This document shows, piece by piece, positions 11,292 through 21,317 of a stretch of 64,000 nucleotides of DNA (position 1 is its first letter; every line of letters begins with the position of its first letter). The notes under the pieces are model-generated. The model saw only the letters and a list, made by a program, of their open reading frames with translations, had not been told where the DNA came from and made no database searches. Made by a program: the position numbers and the translations under genes. Origin of the DNA: Verrucomicrobiales bacterium (lineage in GTDB: Bacteria; Verrucomicrobiota; Verrucomicrobiia; Verrucomicrobiales; DEV007); NCBI GenBank assembly GCA_028047635.1, contig JAOFXR010000005.1, positions 1 through 64,000 on the forward strand, written 5' to 3'.

Positions 11292-12586
11292 ACCCACCCG
11301 AGCAATCTTCTATCCCGAGCGGTAAAGCCTCCAGAATCGCCGCTCTTGCCGGTGCCGGGGCAAAAGTGGGAGCGAACTATCTGAAGCACTATGGAAGGCA
11401 GGCGGTCAGTGGGAATCGGGATCGAACTGATCTCGACGATGCCAATGCCAGTGCGGTTTACAGGACCTTTTCTCGACTCAAAGGTGGGCCGCTGAAACTC
11501 GCTCAGATGTTGAGCATTGACCAAAATATGTTGCCCGACGCGTTTCGGAAACAGTTCGCTCAGGCACAGTATTCCGCTCCGCCTTTGTCGTATCCACTCG
11601 TGACAAGGACTTTCATGCGCGAGTTCTCCAAGGGGCCGTTGGACCTCTTTGACACTTTCTCTCAATCGGCGAAACATGGCGCTTCGATCGGGCAGGTTCA
11701 CCAAGCGACGAAAGGAGATCAAACCTTCGCCGTGAAAGTGCAATATCCCGGCGTGGCGGATAGCTTAAACAGTGACCTTGCCGTCGTGAAACCAATTGCT
11801 CTCCAGATGCTTGGGTTGAGCAACATGGATGTGGAACCCTACTTTCAGGAGGTGAAAAAGCGTCTTCTTGAAGAGACCGATTACTCATTGGAATTGGAAC
11901 GATCAATCTCCCTTTCAGAGGCGACTTCGGGTCAAGTTGAGGGGATTCGATTCCCGCGTTATTATTCCGAGCTATCAAACCGTCGTGTTCTCACGATGGA
12001 TTGGATCGACGGTCGACCTCTTGATCGCTTTGCGAGGGAGGAGTCAGATCAGTCAGTAAAGAATCAAGTGGGGCAGGCGATTTGGGATTTTTACCAATTT
12101 CAGATTCACGAGCTGAAGGAATTTCACGCTGATCCTCACCCGGGGAATTTTCTCGTCGATGCGTCGAATGAGGTGGTCGTTTTGGACTTTGGTTGCACGA
12201 AGGAACTGGATCACGATTTCCATCGCGACTATTTTCGTTTCCTCGATCTCGACGTGCTGAATGATCCCGAGAAGTTCGAAGCGGGGCTGCGGCAATTGGA
12301 TGTGCTTTCGGACGAAGACTCGCCACGAGAGCGGGAAATAATCCTCGAAGGCGCTGAGCGCGGCGCACGATTATTGGGGCGGCCGTTTCATGAGGGTGAA
12401 TTCGATTTCAGCGATGAAACCTACATGGCGAGCATTGTTGAAATGGGCGAAGAGCAGCGCAAGAACAGCGAGTTGAAGCAAATGAAAAGCGCCCGGGGAT
12501 CTGCCGATTCAATTTACCTGAACCGCGCATACTTCGGGCTGTATTCCCTGATGGGGCTGCTCAAAGCGCATATTCGGACTGGCTGA
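11288..12586 (+). CDS. AarF/ABC1/UbiB family kinase-like protein
   Basis: GGPLKLAQMLSID (KxGQ-like), FAVKVQYPGV, EETDYSLELE, FHADPHPGNFLVD, VVLDFGCTKEL motifs. Confidence 0.93.
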   Translation: MNPPEQSSIPSGKASRIAALAGAGAKVGANYLKHYGRQAVSGNRDRTDLDDANASAVYRTFSRLKGGPLKLAQMLSIDQNMLPDAFRKQFAQAQYSAPPLSYPLVTRTFMREFSKGPLDLFDTFSQSAKHGASIGQVHQATKGDQTFAVKVQYPGVADSLNSDLAVVKPIALQMLGLSNMDVEPYFQEVKKRLLEETDYSLELERSISLSEATSGQVEGIRFPRYYSELSNRRVLTMDWIDGRPLDRFAREESDQSVKNQVGQAIWDFYQFQIHELKEFHADPHPGNFLVDASNEVVVLDFGCTKELDHDFHRDYFRFLDLDVLNDPEKFEAGLRQLDVLSDEDSPREREIILEGAERGARLLGRPFHEGEFDFSDETYMASIVEMGEEQRKNSELKQMKSARGSADSIYLNRAYFGLYSLMGLLKAHIRTG

Positions 12587-12624
12587 GGGTACAGGCAGAT
12601 CAAGGGTATTCTTTATTAGTCCCT

Positions 12625-12689
12625 CCTTTGTGGCTTCGTGCCTTAATGCGAGGGCGATGCACAGAGTTTCTCGGACTAAGCCACAAAGG
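12625..12689. repeat. Intergenic inverted repeat (cctttgtggctt ... aagccacaaagg)
   Basis: 12-bp perfect arms at 12625-12636 and 12678-12689, plus an outer attcttt/aaagaat pair. Confidence 0.65.
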
Positions 12690-12707
12690 CACAAAGAATA
12701 GGTTGCT

Positions 12708-15700
12708 TCACTCGGCTTCCAATTCTTTCTGAGTCCAAGGCGCTTTTCGTTCCGCTGTTGCTGCTTTAATTGCTTTGACTTCGTCCTCGGTAACCGCCGA
12801 TCCATTGCCATCCCAGGCGTAGCGAATGAAGCTCAATACCTGTGCGATTTCGCGTTCACGAGTCAGTCCCAGTGCCGCTGCTGGTGCCATGAAACCTGCC
12901 TGGTAGGTTTTGCCGTCGAGCGGGCCCATGAGGCCGTGAAGTAAAATGGGCACGAGTTGTTCGGCGTCTCCTTTGATGCGGGGGGAATCGGCGAGAGAGG
13001 GGGCGAGGTAGCTTTCGGTTCCGGGTGTTTTGATTCCCTGCCCGTCCGCGCCGTGGCAGACGACGCATGATTGGTAGTAGTGGACTTCTCCTTCACTGAC
13101 GAGTCGCTTGTGGTCTTTGTCCATGCCGTCCGGGAAGTTGAGTCCGCGGTTCCAATTCGTGAAGGCGGCTTTCCAGGGGGCTGCGGTTGCCACGTCGATT
13201 TCTTTTCCGTTCTCGATTGCTTTCACAAACGGGAGATCGGTTTTACCCCAGAGGGAAATTCCGGTGGCGAGGATGACGCCACTATCATTGAGGTGGCGAC
13301 GGGCGACTTGTTGGATGTAATCATCGGCAAGAGGATTTTCTACGGCGAGACCGAGAGTCAGAATCAGTTGCTGCGCCACGGTGCCATCCTTCTCGTTTCT
13401 AAGCGTATCAAAGTGCTTCACGAAGTCATCTGAATTAATCCAGCGGTCCGCAATCTGAACGGCAGCCCGTCGCACGCGGGGATCGTGGTCGGAGAAACGG
13501 GCGACAACAAAGTCCGGCGCAAGGCTATCGGTTCCTTCAAGTGTCCAGAGCGCGTGCAGTCTTGTCAGGGCGTTGTCGGAGTATTGGCTCATTCCCTTGA
13601 GCAAGGGGACAACGGTGTCTCTATCTTCGCGGAGGATGATGAGTTTCTGTGCGGTGTCGCGCCACCATCCGCTGGGATGTTCGAGGTGTCTGAGCAATTC
13701 GACGGTGCTTTCTTCGAGCATTTTGGGAGCGGCCTCCGGAGCATGATCCTGGTGTCGAATACGCCAGATGCGGCCCATCTGTTTGTTTTTGTCGAGACCG
13801 TTCGCTTTGATGTTCTCCCGGGGCTCGGGCGAGAGCCAGCCGGCATCCTGGATGATTCCTCGATACATGTCGGTGACGTAAAGACAGCCGTCGGGGCCGG
13901 TCGCGGTATTGATGAAACGTGAGTTGATGTCGGAGGATCTCAGGAACTCGGAGTCACCGGGTTCAGTTTTCTCAAGGAAATCGAGGCCGGACTTTTTGCT
14001 CATGTTAGCGCGTCGAACCACGTGAATCGTGGGATCGCAGAGAAAGTAGTCGCCGTAGTCTTCGAGAGGAAATTTGTGTCCTCGATAAACGGTTTGTCCG
14101 CAGGCGGAGGTGAAGGAACGGACTTCGGCGGCAGGGCCACCCCGGTCATTGAGGAGGCAAAGACTCTTCACGCTCAGGAATCCGGGATCGTAGGGTTTTC
14201 CCATGTCGATGGGAACGCCTCGAATTTCTTTGCCGGCGAGGCGTTTGACGGTGTCCCAATATTTGGGGTGGAGGTAAGGGGACTCCATCGGGTTGGTATT
14301 CGTGATCCAGAAGAGATCGCCGACATCGTTGTTGGCAAGTCCCCATTGGGTCCAGTGGCCGTGCTGTTTTTTCGCTTTCCAGTCCCCATCGGTGAAGCGA
14401 TAACGCTCGATGTTGTAGGTGATGTAAATGTGGTTATCAAGATTCCAGAGAAGACCTGAATCCTGGTGCTCAACGGAGGTGCCGATATTCCCGCGACCGT
14501 AGGGGCCGCGTTCGTAGAGCATCTCCTTCTCGTCGGCGATTCCGTCATCATCGGTGTCTCGGTAGTAGACAATATCCATCGTGTCGGTCTCGCGGACGGC
14601 GATGCGGTCGTCGAGGGGAAGAATCATTCGGGGGAGATTCAGGTCGTCGACGAAGGTAGTGACCCGGTCGAAGTTGCCGTCGCCGTTCGTATCTTCGAGG
14701 CGCTTGATACGGCCGTTCTTGAGTGTTTTCGTTCCGGTGCCTTCGACGTCCTGCATGTAGCTCCGCATTTCGGCGACATACATGACTCCGTTTCCGTCAA
14801 ATACGGTGAGAACGGGTTCCTGGACGGCAGGGCCGGAGGCGACCAGTTCGGCCACATAACCGGGGGCGAGGTCGAACGTGGTGAGTTCTTCGTCAGGAGT
14901 GAGGGGGCCGTAGGGATCCTGTTTTTTCTTTTCTTTCGCGCGTTGGGCGGCCTCTGAATCGGTAATATTGTCCTTCGATTTCCAATCCACGAGGGCGGGT
15001 GTTCGAGGAATGCTCTCTTCTGCGGATGGGAATGTGTCGGGGATGGGTAAGGTCACTTTGCCTGTGGCGAGGTATTCGCAGCTTCTTGCGAACACGGTTT
15101 GAAATCCGACGCAATGCAGCCCGTCGGCTGAGGTATCGCCTTTCCAGAAATGTCCCATCGAAGTGACGACGGCTTTTCCCTTTCCGTAAACGACTTCCCA
15201 CGTGATCGGTTCGTGCTTTCCGCTGCCTCTTTGTTCCGGATCTGAGAATGCGGAAGAGAGGATGGTGAGATTTTCGGCGGGACCGCGCATGTCGTGATAA
15301 AGTTCGTCTTTTCCGTGCATCCAGACGGGGGGGAGATCCCGCATGACCGGGTGATCGGTCGCCCGAACCGCGATCTGAAAAGGGTGCTTGGAACCATGAC
15401 TGGAATTCCCCGCTGTTTTGTCCCAAATCGTTCTGCCTGTCTCGGGATCGATTTTCAGAGCTTTGCCGGACGGGGCGGGGCGCCAACCCATGCCGATGAC
15501 CTGGTTGTATTCTTCCCAGTCACGGAAGGCATTGTTCGCGGCGTGGACGAGAAGGACGCTGCCGCCATTTTGGACGTAGTCGATAAATGACTGCCGCATG
15601 GATTCCGGCCAGTTCTCTCCATTGTAGTTGAGAATAATGACGTCGTGCGAGGAGAAGTCAGGAGCCCAGGACTCCCATTGTTCTGCGAGCTTTTCTTTAG

Positions 15701-16010
15701 CCGGTTGAATCTGTGTTTTGAACGCCTTTTCGTAGCGATCGAAATCAGCGAGGATTGTTGGGTCTTCCGTTTTGGGTCGCGGGGGATTGCGGACGCTTTT
15801 CAGTTCCGGTGCGGTGGAAACGGACACTTCGAACCGGCCCGTTGCCTCAAGGATAGCGCGCAGGGCATCGGTCGTGATTTCCCAATCGTGATTGTTCCGT
15901 CCATCGACAATGAGTGCTTTGATGGGAAGCTCTTCTGCGGCATAGACGGGGAGGGCGGCGCTCAGGTTGGTGGTAACAGCGAGAAGAAGCGGGTAGAAAT
16001 GGGGATTCAT
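12708..16010 (-). CDS. ThuA-like domain fused to PVC-type haem-binding beta-propeller, HEAT-like region and cytochrome c domain
   Basis: IKALIVDGRNNHDWEITTDALRAILEATGRFEV (ThuA); DTNGDGNFDRVTTF, TDMYRGIIQ propeller motifs; CVVCHGADGQG haem motif. Confidence 0.9.
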   Translation of the reverse strand: MNPHFYPLLLAVTTNLSAALPVYAAEELPIKALIVDGRNNHDWEITTDALRAILEATGRFEVSVSTAPELKSVRNPPRPKTEDPTILADFDRYEKAFKTQIQPAKEKLAEQWESWAPDFSSHDVIILNYNGENWPESMRQSFIDYVQNGGSVLLVHAANNAFRDWEEYNQVIGMGWRPAPSGKALKIDPETGRTIWDKTAGNSSHGSKHPFQIAVRATDHPVMRDLPPVWMHGKDELYHDMRGPAENLTILSSAFSDPEQRGSGKHEPITWEVVYGKGKAVVTSMGHFWKGDTSADGLHCVGFQTVFARSCEYLATGKVTLPIPDTFPSAEESIPRTPALVDWKSKDNITDSEAAQRAKEKKKQDPYGPLTPDEELTTFDLAPGYVAELVASGPAVQEPVLTVFDGNGVMYVAEMRSYMQDVEGTGTKTLKNGRIKRLEDTNGDGNFDRVTTFVDDLNLPRMILPLDDRIAVRETDTMDIVYYRDTDDDGIADEKEMLYERGPYGRGNIGTSVEHQDSGLLWNLDNHIYITYNIERYRFTDGDWKAKKQHGHWTQWGLANNDVGDLFWITNTNPMESPYLHPKYWDTVKRLAGKEIRGVPIDMGKPYDPGFLSVKSLCLLNDRGGPAAEVRSFTSACGQTVYRGHKFPLEDYGDYFLCDPTIHVVRRANMSKKSGLDFLEKTEPGDSEFLRSSDINSRFINTATGPDGCLYVTDMYRGIIQDAGWLSPEPRENIKANGLDKNKQMGRIWRIRHQDHAPEAAPKMLEESTVELLRHLEHPSGWWRDTAQKLIILREDRDTVVPLLKGMSQYSDNALTRLHALWTLEGTDSLAPDFVVARFSDHDPRVRRAAVQIADRWINSDDFVKHFDTLRNEKDGTVAQQLILTLGLAVENPLADDYIQQVARRHLNDSGVILATGISLWGKTDLPFVKAIENGKEIDVATAAPWKAAFTNWNRGLNFPDGMDKDHKRLVSEGEVHYYQSCVVCHGADGQGIKTPGTESYLAPSLADSPRIKGDAEQLVPILLHGLMGPLDGKTYQAGFMAPAAALGLTREREIAQVLSFIRYAWDGNGSAVTEDEVKAIKAATAERKAPWTQKELEAE

Positions 16011-16240
16011 CGATAAGAAATGTCCAGAAATGGGAAATCTTAGCGGAAAACTTCACCGGAATAAAGGTGCTGATTTAGGCGTTAGCGAAATGTGGCAATG
16101 GCAGATTCAGGATAAGGCGCGCGAGGAGTTGATTCCCGATAGGTGAAGGCGAAATTGCGATTGCAGAGTATGAAATGCAGTCTCTTTTCAATGGGGCCTC
16201 GTATCCTGTGGTAAGCTGGGCACTCAGTCCTTCGGGCGCA

Positions 16241-17383
16241 ATGAAAGTAGAAGAGATAGATCTATTAAAACCTTACCTGGTTCTCAGGCGATTGTTTTGG
16301 GCTGCGTTGATACTGGTTCTTGGCGGATTTGTCCGCGGAGAAGAGCCACCGTGGTCGGTTCCGGTGATGGGACACCGGCTTTCCTTTCCGCAGGATCATG
16401 GGAGTCATCCGGATTTCAAAATCGAGTGGTGGTATTTGACCGGCCATCTCGAGTCCGGAAAGACCCGGTTCGGATTTCAGGCCACATTTTTCCGGCTTGG
16501 TCAAAAGCCTGAGCAGGTTCCCGAAGGCGAGTCGTTTGGTGTCGAGCAGATCTACATGGCTCACATGGGGCTGAGCGCTCCCGGATCCGGCGATTTTCTC
16601 CATGAGGTTCGGCTCAACCGGGGTGGATGGGACGCAGGAGGTGATTTGAACGATCTCGACGTTTTTAATGGGAACTGGTCGCTCAAGCGAAATTCCGACG
16701 GGAGCATATTTCTCGAGGGCTCAGTCCATTCGGACGTCACGTTGTCATTGGAGCTGACGCCTGAGAAGGATCATGTCATTTTCGGGGAAGAGGGAATTTC
16801 CAGAAAGGGCCCCGAGGGCACTGCTGCGAGCTATTACATTACTTTTCCGCGCTTGAAGACGATCGGGCAGGTTTCCTTGAACGGTAAGCAGTATGAAGTA
16901 ACGGGCGAGTCGTGGATGGATCACGAAATTTCGAGTAGTCAGCTTGATCGCAATCAGATTGGTTGGGACTGGACTTGTATTCAGTTTTTCGACGGCCGTG
17001 AGATCATGGGTTATATCCTGAGAACTGACACGGGAGAACCCTCAGAATATTCCAAGTTGGTCTGGATCAGTGAAGCCGGCGAGCTGACGCATCAGAATCT
17101 CGAGAGCTATTCGTGGAAGCACGAAGGGAGTTGGAAAAGCGGAAAGACGGGAGCGGTTTACCCTGTCAGCCCGCGGATCGAAGCGATTGACCCAGCAACT
17201 GGGGAGCAGCGTTCTTTTCAGCTGATCCCCTTGATGAATGATCAGGAAATCGTCGGAGGACCGGGTGGCGTTAGCTACTGGGAAGGAGCTTGTGATGTGA
17301 TTGAGGAGGCGAGCGGCGAGACGGTGGGGCGAGCCTATCTTGAAATGACGGGATACACGGAGAGCATCGCCGATAAACTCTGA
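16241..17383 (+). CDS. Lipocalin-like AttH/CrtC-type (carotenoid 1,2-hydratase-like) secreted protein
   Basis: LSFPQDHGSHPDFKIEWWYLTGHLESGKTRFGFQATFFR; GESWMDHEISSSQL; WDWTCIQFFDGREIM. Confidence 0.85.
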   Translation: MKVEEIDLLKPYLVLRRLFWAALILVLGGFVRGEEPPWSVPVMGHRLSFPQDHGSHPDFKIEWWYLTGHLESGKTRFGFQATFFRLGQKPEQVPEGESFGVEQIYMAHMGLSAPGSGDFLHEVRLNRGGWDAGGDLNDLDVFNGNWSLKRNSDGSIFLEGSVHSDVTLSLELTPEKDHVIFGEEGISRKGPEGTAASYYITFPRLKTIGQVSLNGKQYEVTGESWMDHEISSSQLDRNQIGWDWTCIQFFDGREIMGYILRTDTGEPSEYSKLVWISEAGELTHQNLESYSWKHEGSWKSGKTGAVYPVSPRIEAIDPATGEQRSFQLIPLMNDQEIVGGPGGVSYWEGACDVIEEASGETVGRAYLEMTGYTESIADKL

Positions 17384-17404
17384 TTGAGAGGCGTCCTGAA
17401 CGCA

Positions 17405-17440
17405 ATAATGCCCCCGCAGATGAATCTGCGAGGGCATTAT
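17405..17440. terminator. Strong hairpin between convergent genes, possible bidirectional terminator
   Basis: ataatgccc-c-cgcagat ga atctgcg-a-gggcattat: arms match apart from one mismatch; lies between stop of 16241..17383 and convergent 17507..17785; no clear T-run. Confidence 0.55.
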
Positions 17441-17506
17441 CTTCATGCAATGTCATCCCACTGCCATTGCATGTATACGGTCAGCTCTCGGTCTGCGTGT
17501 CGTAAA

Positions 17507-17785
17507 TTAGCCTCCTTTAATTGGGGAAGACTGCTTTTGGCCGGGTTTCCGGCTTTGGGCATGGCTGATCGGGTCAAGCACTGTGGAAGTGTTGATCGAT
17601 TTATTTTTTCGATAAGCTCGCCAGAAAGACGCGGCGGCTCCTTTGTCCCAGCTGTTTGCATCCCAATAGTGAGGCGCAGCTGGAATGGGGGGGCTTTTTT
17701 GATCGGTTTTTGATCCAGTGTCTTCTCCAAAGGAGGAGACCTGAGCCAGAGGGAATCCGATAAGTAAAAGTAAAATAATTCTCAT
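17507..17785 (-). CDS. Small secreted hypothetical protein
   Basis: Signal-peptide-like MRIILLLLIGFPLAQVSSFGED. Confidence 0.45.
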   Translation of the reverse strand: MRIILLLLIGFPLAQVSSFGEDTGSKTDQKSPPIPAAPHYWDANSWDKGAAASFWRAYRKNKSINTSTVLDPISHAQSRKPGQKQSSPIKGG

Positions 17786-17893
17786 AGATTTTCAGCAATC
17801 TGCGTGAAAACAAAGAAGAACAAAAACTTATCAAAATTATATTAATTGTCAATATTATAAAATCAAATAGTGATCAAATTTGACATAAAACTA

Positions 17894-19588
17894 TCATACA
17901 CGGAACAGGGCCCCAAGTTTGCGGCCGAGAATAAGGCCGGCGCCTACGATGGTGATTGCGAGGAACACCATCGCCCAAACACCGAGAGCAGAGGCCAGAT
18001 TGGGGCCGGTTCCCAGAGACGAGATCAGTGCGTAGATGGCTTTGGTGATGGGGAAGTGTTGCTGTTGTTCCGCTAGAATAAGTGAATCGGAAACTTCCAG
18101 CATCGCGAAGGAAAAGGCGAGAAGGCCTCCTGCGATGAGATTGGCGGTGATGAGCGGCAGGGTGACTTTGCCCATGGCCTTGATCGGGTGGCAGCCGAGG
18201 TTTTGTGCGGCCTCTTCGAGGCTGACGCTGGTTTGTTGGAATCCGGCTGCCGCAGATCGAACCACGTAGGGCAGGCGGCGAATCGAGTAAGCGATCACAA
18301 GAATGACGATGGGATTTTCACCTAGAATGAGAAAATCGAAAGGTTGTCCTTCACGTGTCATCGCGAGGTAGCCGAAAGCGAGGACAAGTCCGGGGACCGC
18401 GAGAGGTAGCATGGCCATGGCATCGAGGAGTTGCCTGCCGGGAAGTTTGGTGCGGACGACCACGTAGGCGACCGCGACACCGAGGACGAGATCCAGTCCT
18501 GTCGCGAGTGATGCGTATTTCAGCGAGTTGCCGATCGAATTGAGTGTGAGCGGATGACCGAGGGCGTCGGTATAATGTTGCCCGGTCAGGGCTGTGGGGA
18601 GAATTGTTTGATACCAATCGTTTGAGAGCGAGAGAAGAACAACTCCGATGTGAGGAAGCACGGCGATACCGGTGACCAGCATGAAGGCGCCGATGCAGAC
18701 GGTGGCGACGAGAGGTGATGCCTTCTGTAAGACACGGCCGGTTGAAGCTCGCCCTGAACTTGCCATGTTTTCCCGCCCGAAGAGTGCCTTCCCGATGAGG
18801 TAGAACATCACCGTGGCAACTAACATGACCACTACTAAGGCGTAGGGGAAAGGATTTCCGCTGAGGTCTTTGATCCCTTCAAAAATCTGGACACTGGTGA
18901 CGCGGCTGAAGTCAAAGATGAGAGGGACGCCGAGCTCGGTGAATGACCAGATGAAGATGATCGTCGCTCCGGCAAACATTCCCGGCATGATAAGAGGGAA
19001 CGTAATGCGAAAGAGACGGCGAATTCCATGGCAACCCATATTTTCCGCCGCTTCGTCCATTGCCGGATCAAGATTAGCGAGGGCGGCGGAAATGTTGAGG
19101 TAAGCGATGGGATAGAGGTGCAGCGCGTTCATGATCACGATTCCGAAGAGTCTGCCTTCGCCGAGCCAATCGAAGGGAGCGTTGGCTTCCATCATACCCA
19201 GATCGATAAGAAATGAATTGAGCACTCCCGACTGCCCCAGGAACTGACGTACTCCGAGGGCTCCGACGAAAGGCGGTAGAATCAATGGCACGAGGATCAG
19301 CGAGTTGAGAAGACTTTTTCCGGGAAATTGCCATCGGTTACTCAGCAGAGCCAGCGGGAGAGCGATCGCGAGCGCGAGTATGGTCGTGAAGAGCCCCATG
19401 TAGAACGAGTTGATCAGCCCCTCGACATAGATCGGATTTTGAAAAAGCTCGACGAAGTAGCCGATTGTGATTCCGCCGTCAGCTCCTATGAAGGCCTCCT
19501 TCACGGTATGGCCGATCGGATAGGCGAAAAAGAACGCGAAGAAAACCGCGGTAATCACATAGATGAAAATGGAAACTCGACGGCTCAT
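17894..19588 (-). CDS. ABC transporter permease, Fe3+-type (two fused permease units)
   Basis: 12-TM-like hydrophobicity; EAAENMGCHGIRRLFRITFPLIMPG and EEAAQNLGCHPIKAMGKVTLPLI EAA loops. Confidence 0.87.
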   Translation of the reverse strand: MSRRVSIFIYVITAVFFAFFFAYPIGHTVKEAFIGADGGITIGYFVELFQNPIYVEGLINSFYMGLFTTILALAIALPLALLSNRWQFPGKSLLNSLILVPLILPPFVGALGVRQFLGQSGVLNSFLIDLGMMEANAPFDWLGEGRLFGIVIMNALHLYPIAYLNISAALANLDPAMDEAAENMGCHGIRRLFRITFPLIMPGMFAGATIIFIWSFTELGVPLIFDFSRVTSVQIFEGIKDLSGNPFPYALVVVMLVATVMFYLIGKALFGRENMASSGRASTGRVLQKASPLVATVCIGAFMLVTGIAVLPHIGVVLLSLSNDWYQTILPTALTGQHYTDALGHPLTLNSIGNSLKYASLATGLDLVLGVAVAYVVVRTKLPGRQLLDAMAMLPLAVPGLVLAFGYLAMTREGQPFDFLILGENPIVILVIAYSIRRLPYVVRSAAAGFQQTSVSLEEAAQNLGCHPIKAMGKVTLPLITANLIAGGLLAFSFAMLEVSDSLILAEQQQHFPITKAIYALISSLGTGPNLASALGVWAMVFLAITIVGAGLILGRKLGALFRV

Positions 19589-21312
19589 TTGGTTTCTGCC
19601 GCAGTTAGTTGATGCGTGTTCCACTTTGAAGTGATCGCTTCGTATCTTGCGCGGAAATGTCCGGAAAGTTCGCGCGCGAGAGTGATTTCCTTGATCTTGT
19701 CCTTTTCTGCGAGGACTTCAGCGATGCGATTAGTGGTTTCCGAATAGTTGATCAGGGAGATGTCTTCGAACTCCTCAGCGCCTCCCCGGGGCATTCCTGC
19801 CTCAATGAGAGTTCGCCATGCTTCCTGTTGTTCTTCGTGAGGATCGATGCATGAGGCTTTAATTACAAATCTCAGGGAAGCGAAGAGGGCACCGGTCCAT
19901 TCGGGGTGATAGGTGAAGCCTTTACTGATCTCGTAGGGATTCACGTCAGGATCGGTCATGAACTTACGGTTCTCTTCACTGTAAAAATCTTTCCTAATCG
20001 GAGGCCGTCTCAGTGCAAATCGGGTGGGACCGTTAGGGGATCCCGCTTTGTAGTTCCATAATTTCTGGCCTTCGGGAGAAAGCACATACTCGACAAAGCG
20101 ATGCGCCAATTCGGGATTGGGTGCGCCGCGGAGCATCCCGATCGGGTCTGCGCCAATGGAAGTGCCTCCCACCGGCATGAGAAACTGAACCCGTGAATCG
20201 CTACCATTGTCTCTGCGGTAGAGCTCATTGAAAGTGCGCCCGTAAAAATCGATACACATGCCGGCGGCGGCGTCTCCCATCGCGACATCGCGGGGGACTT
20301 TCGCGCCGGAGTCAGTGAAATACCGGCTGTTCGCGCTGATCTTCAGGATGAGCTGCATCGCGTCATCCCAGCCTGCCGCGATTGATTCAGCCTCTGAGCC
20401 GCCGCCTGTTGTGAGACGGTGTTGAATCTTCTCTTGAATCAACATCTCGAACGCTTTCGTCGTGGATCCTGATTTAGTTGGATCCGCGAGCGCGACCTGG
20501 CCAAACAGTTTGGGGTTTCCAAGGTCCGACCAACTGGTGAAGGGTTCGTTAATGCCGAGCCGGTCGAGAACGTCGGTGTTGTAACAAATGCCGAAGGCAG
20601 AAAGGACCGTGCCGACCCATCTGAAATCTTCGTCTCGAAAAGGTTCACCGCTCACGGTAGCGGGCATGATTTCGTCCGAAAACCAATCGGGCTTTTCTTT
20701 CGCAAGCGCTCCGGGACCGTATTTCCCATCGGCGCTGACTCCAACTAGATTTCCTGCAGAGGCTTGTTTGTTGAAATCATAGGCGCCTCCGCCAAAGAAG
20801 AGATCGATTCCAACGCCTGTATCGGATTCGAGAAAAAGATTTCGCGAGGCTAGTGCCACCTGGTCTTTATCGTTCCGATCCAACCCTGTTAGGTTGGCAG
20901 CCTTACTCTGTTGAGCACTGCCCTGTTGAGTCTTTGTTTCTGCGAGTCGGCTGTCCAGTTTTCCATTCGCGTAGGCTTCCCTTGCGGTTAATGAAAAGGG
21001 GAGCCCGGTTTCTTTTTTCCAAAGCGTTTCAAAACGAGTCGCGAATTCTGATCTGAGAAAGCGCGCGATTTCAGAGGTTCCCCCCGGTTGCCTCCAGTCG
21101 ACGAAAACGTCGCGCTGGTGGTTCTGCTTCATGTGGGCGACAAATCCTCTCGCGAACTCTGATTGGATCGATTCGTTGTGCGGAGTGATGATGACTAAGC
21201 GCTCCGAATTTGATTTCTTGAGGTCAGCGGTTTCGTCTCCAGGACGGAACGCGAACGGGGCGATAAGCACGCCCGCTAACAGCAAAAGAACGATGGTGAG
21301 TCTCAGTAACAC
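19585..21312 (-). CDS. ABC transporter substrate-binding protein, Fe3+-type
   Basis: ERLVIITPHNESIQSEFARGF; VLSAFGICYNTDVLDRLG; GMLRGAPNPELAHRFVEYVLSPEGQKLW; ATGA-type overlap with permease. Confidence 0.85.
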   Translation of the reverse strand: MLLRLTIVLLLLAGVLIAPFAFRPGDETADLKKSNSERLVIITPHNESIQSEFARGFVAHMKQNHQRDVFVDWRQPGGTSEIARFLRSEFATRFETLWKKETGLPFSLTAREAYANGKLDSRLAETKTQQGSAQQSKAANLTGLDRNDKDQVALASRNLFLESDTGVGIDLFFGGGAYDFNKQASAGNLVGVSADGKYGPGALAKEKPDWFSDEIMPATVSGEPFRDEDFRWVGTVLSAFGICYNTDVLDRLGINEPFTSWSDLGNPKLFGQVALADPTKSGSTTKAFEMLIQEKIQHRLTTGGGSEAESIAAGWDDAMQLILKISANSRYFTDSGAKVPRDVAMGDAAAGMCIDFYGRTFNELYRRDNGSDSRVQFLMPVGGTSIGADPIGMLRGAPNPELAHRFVEYVLSPEGQKLWNYKAGSPNGPTRFALRRPPIRKDFYSEENRKFMTDPDVNPYEISKGFTYHPEWTGALFASLRFVIKASCIDPHEEQQEAWRTLIEAGMPRGGAEEFEDISLINYSETTNRIAEVLAEKDKIKEITLARELSGHFRARYEAITSKWNTHQLTAAETK

Positions 21313-21317
21313 GGGGA

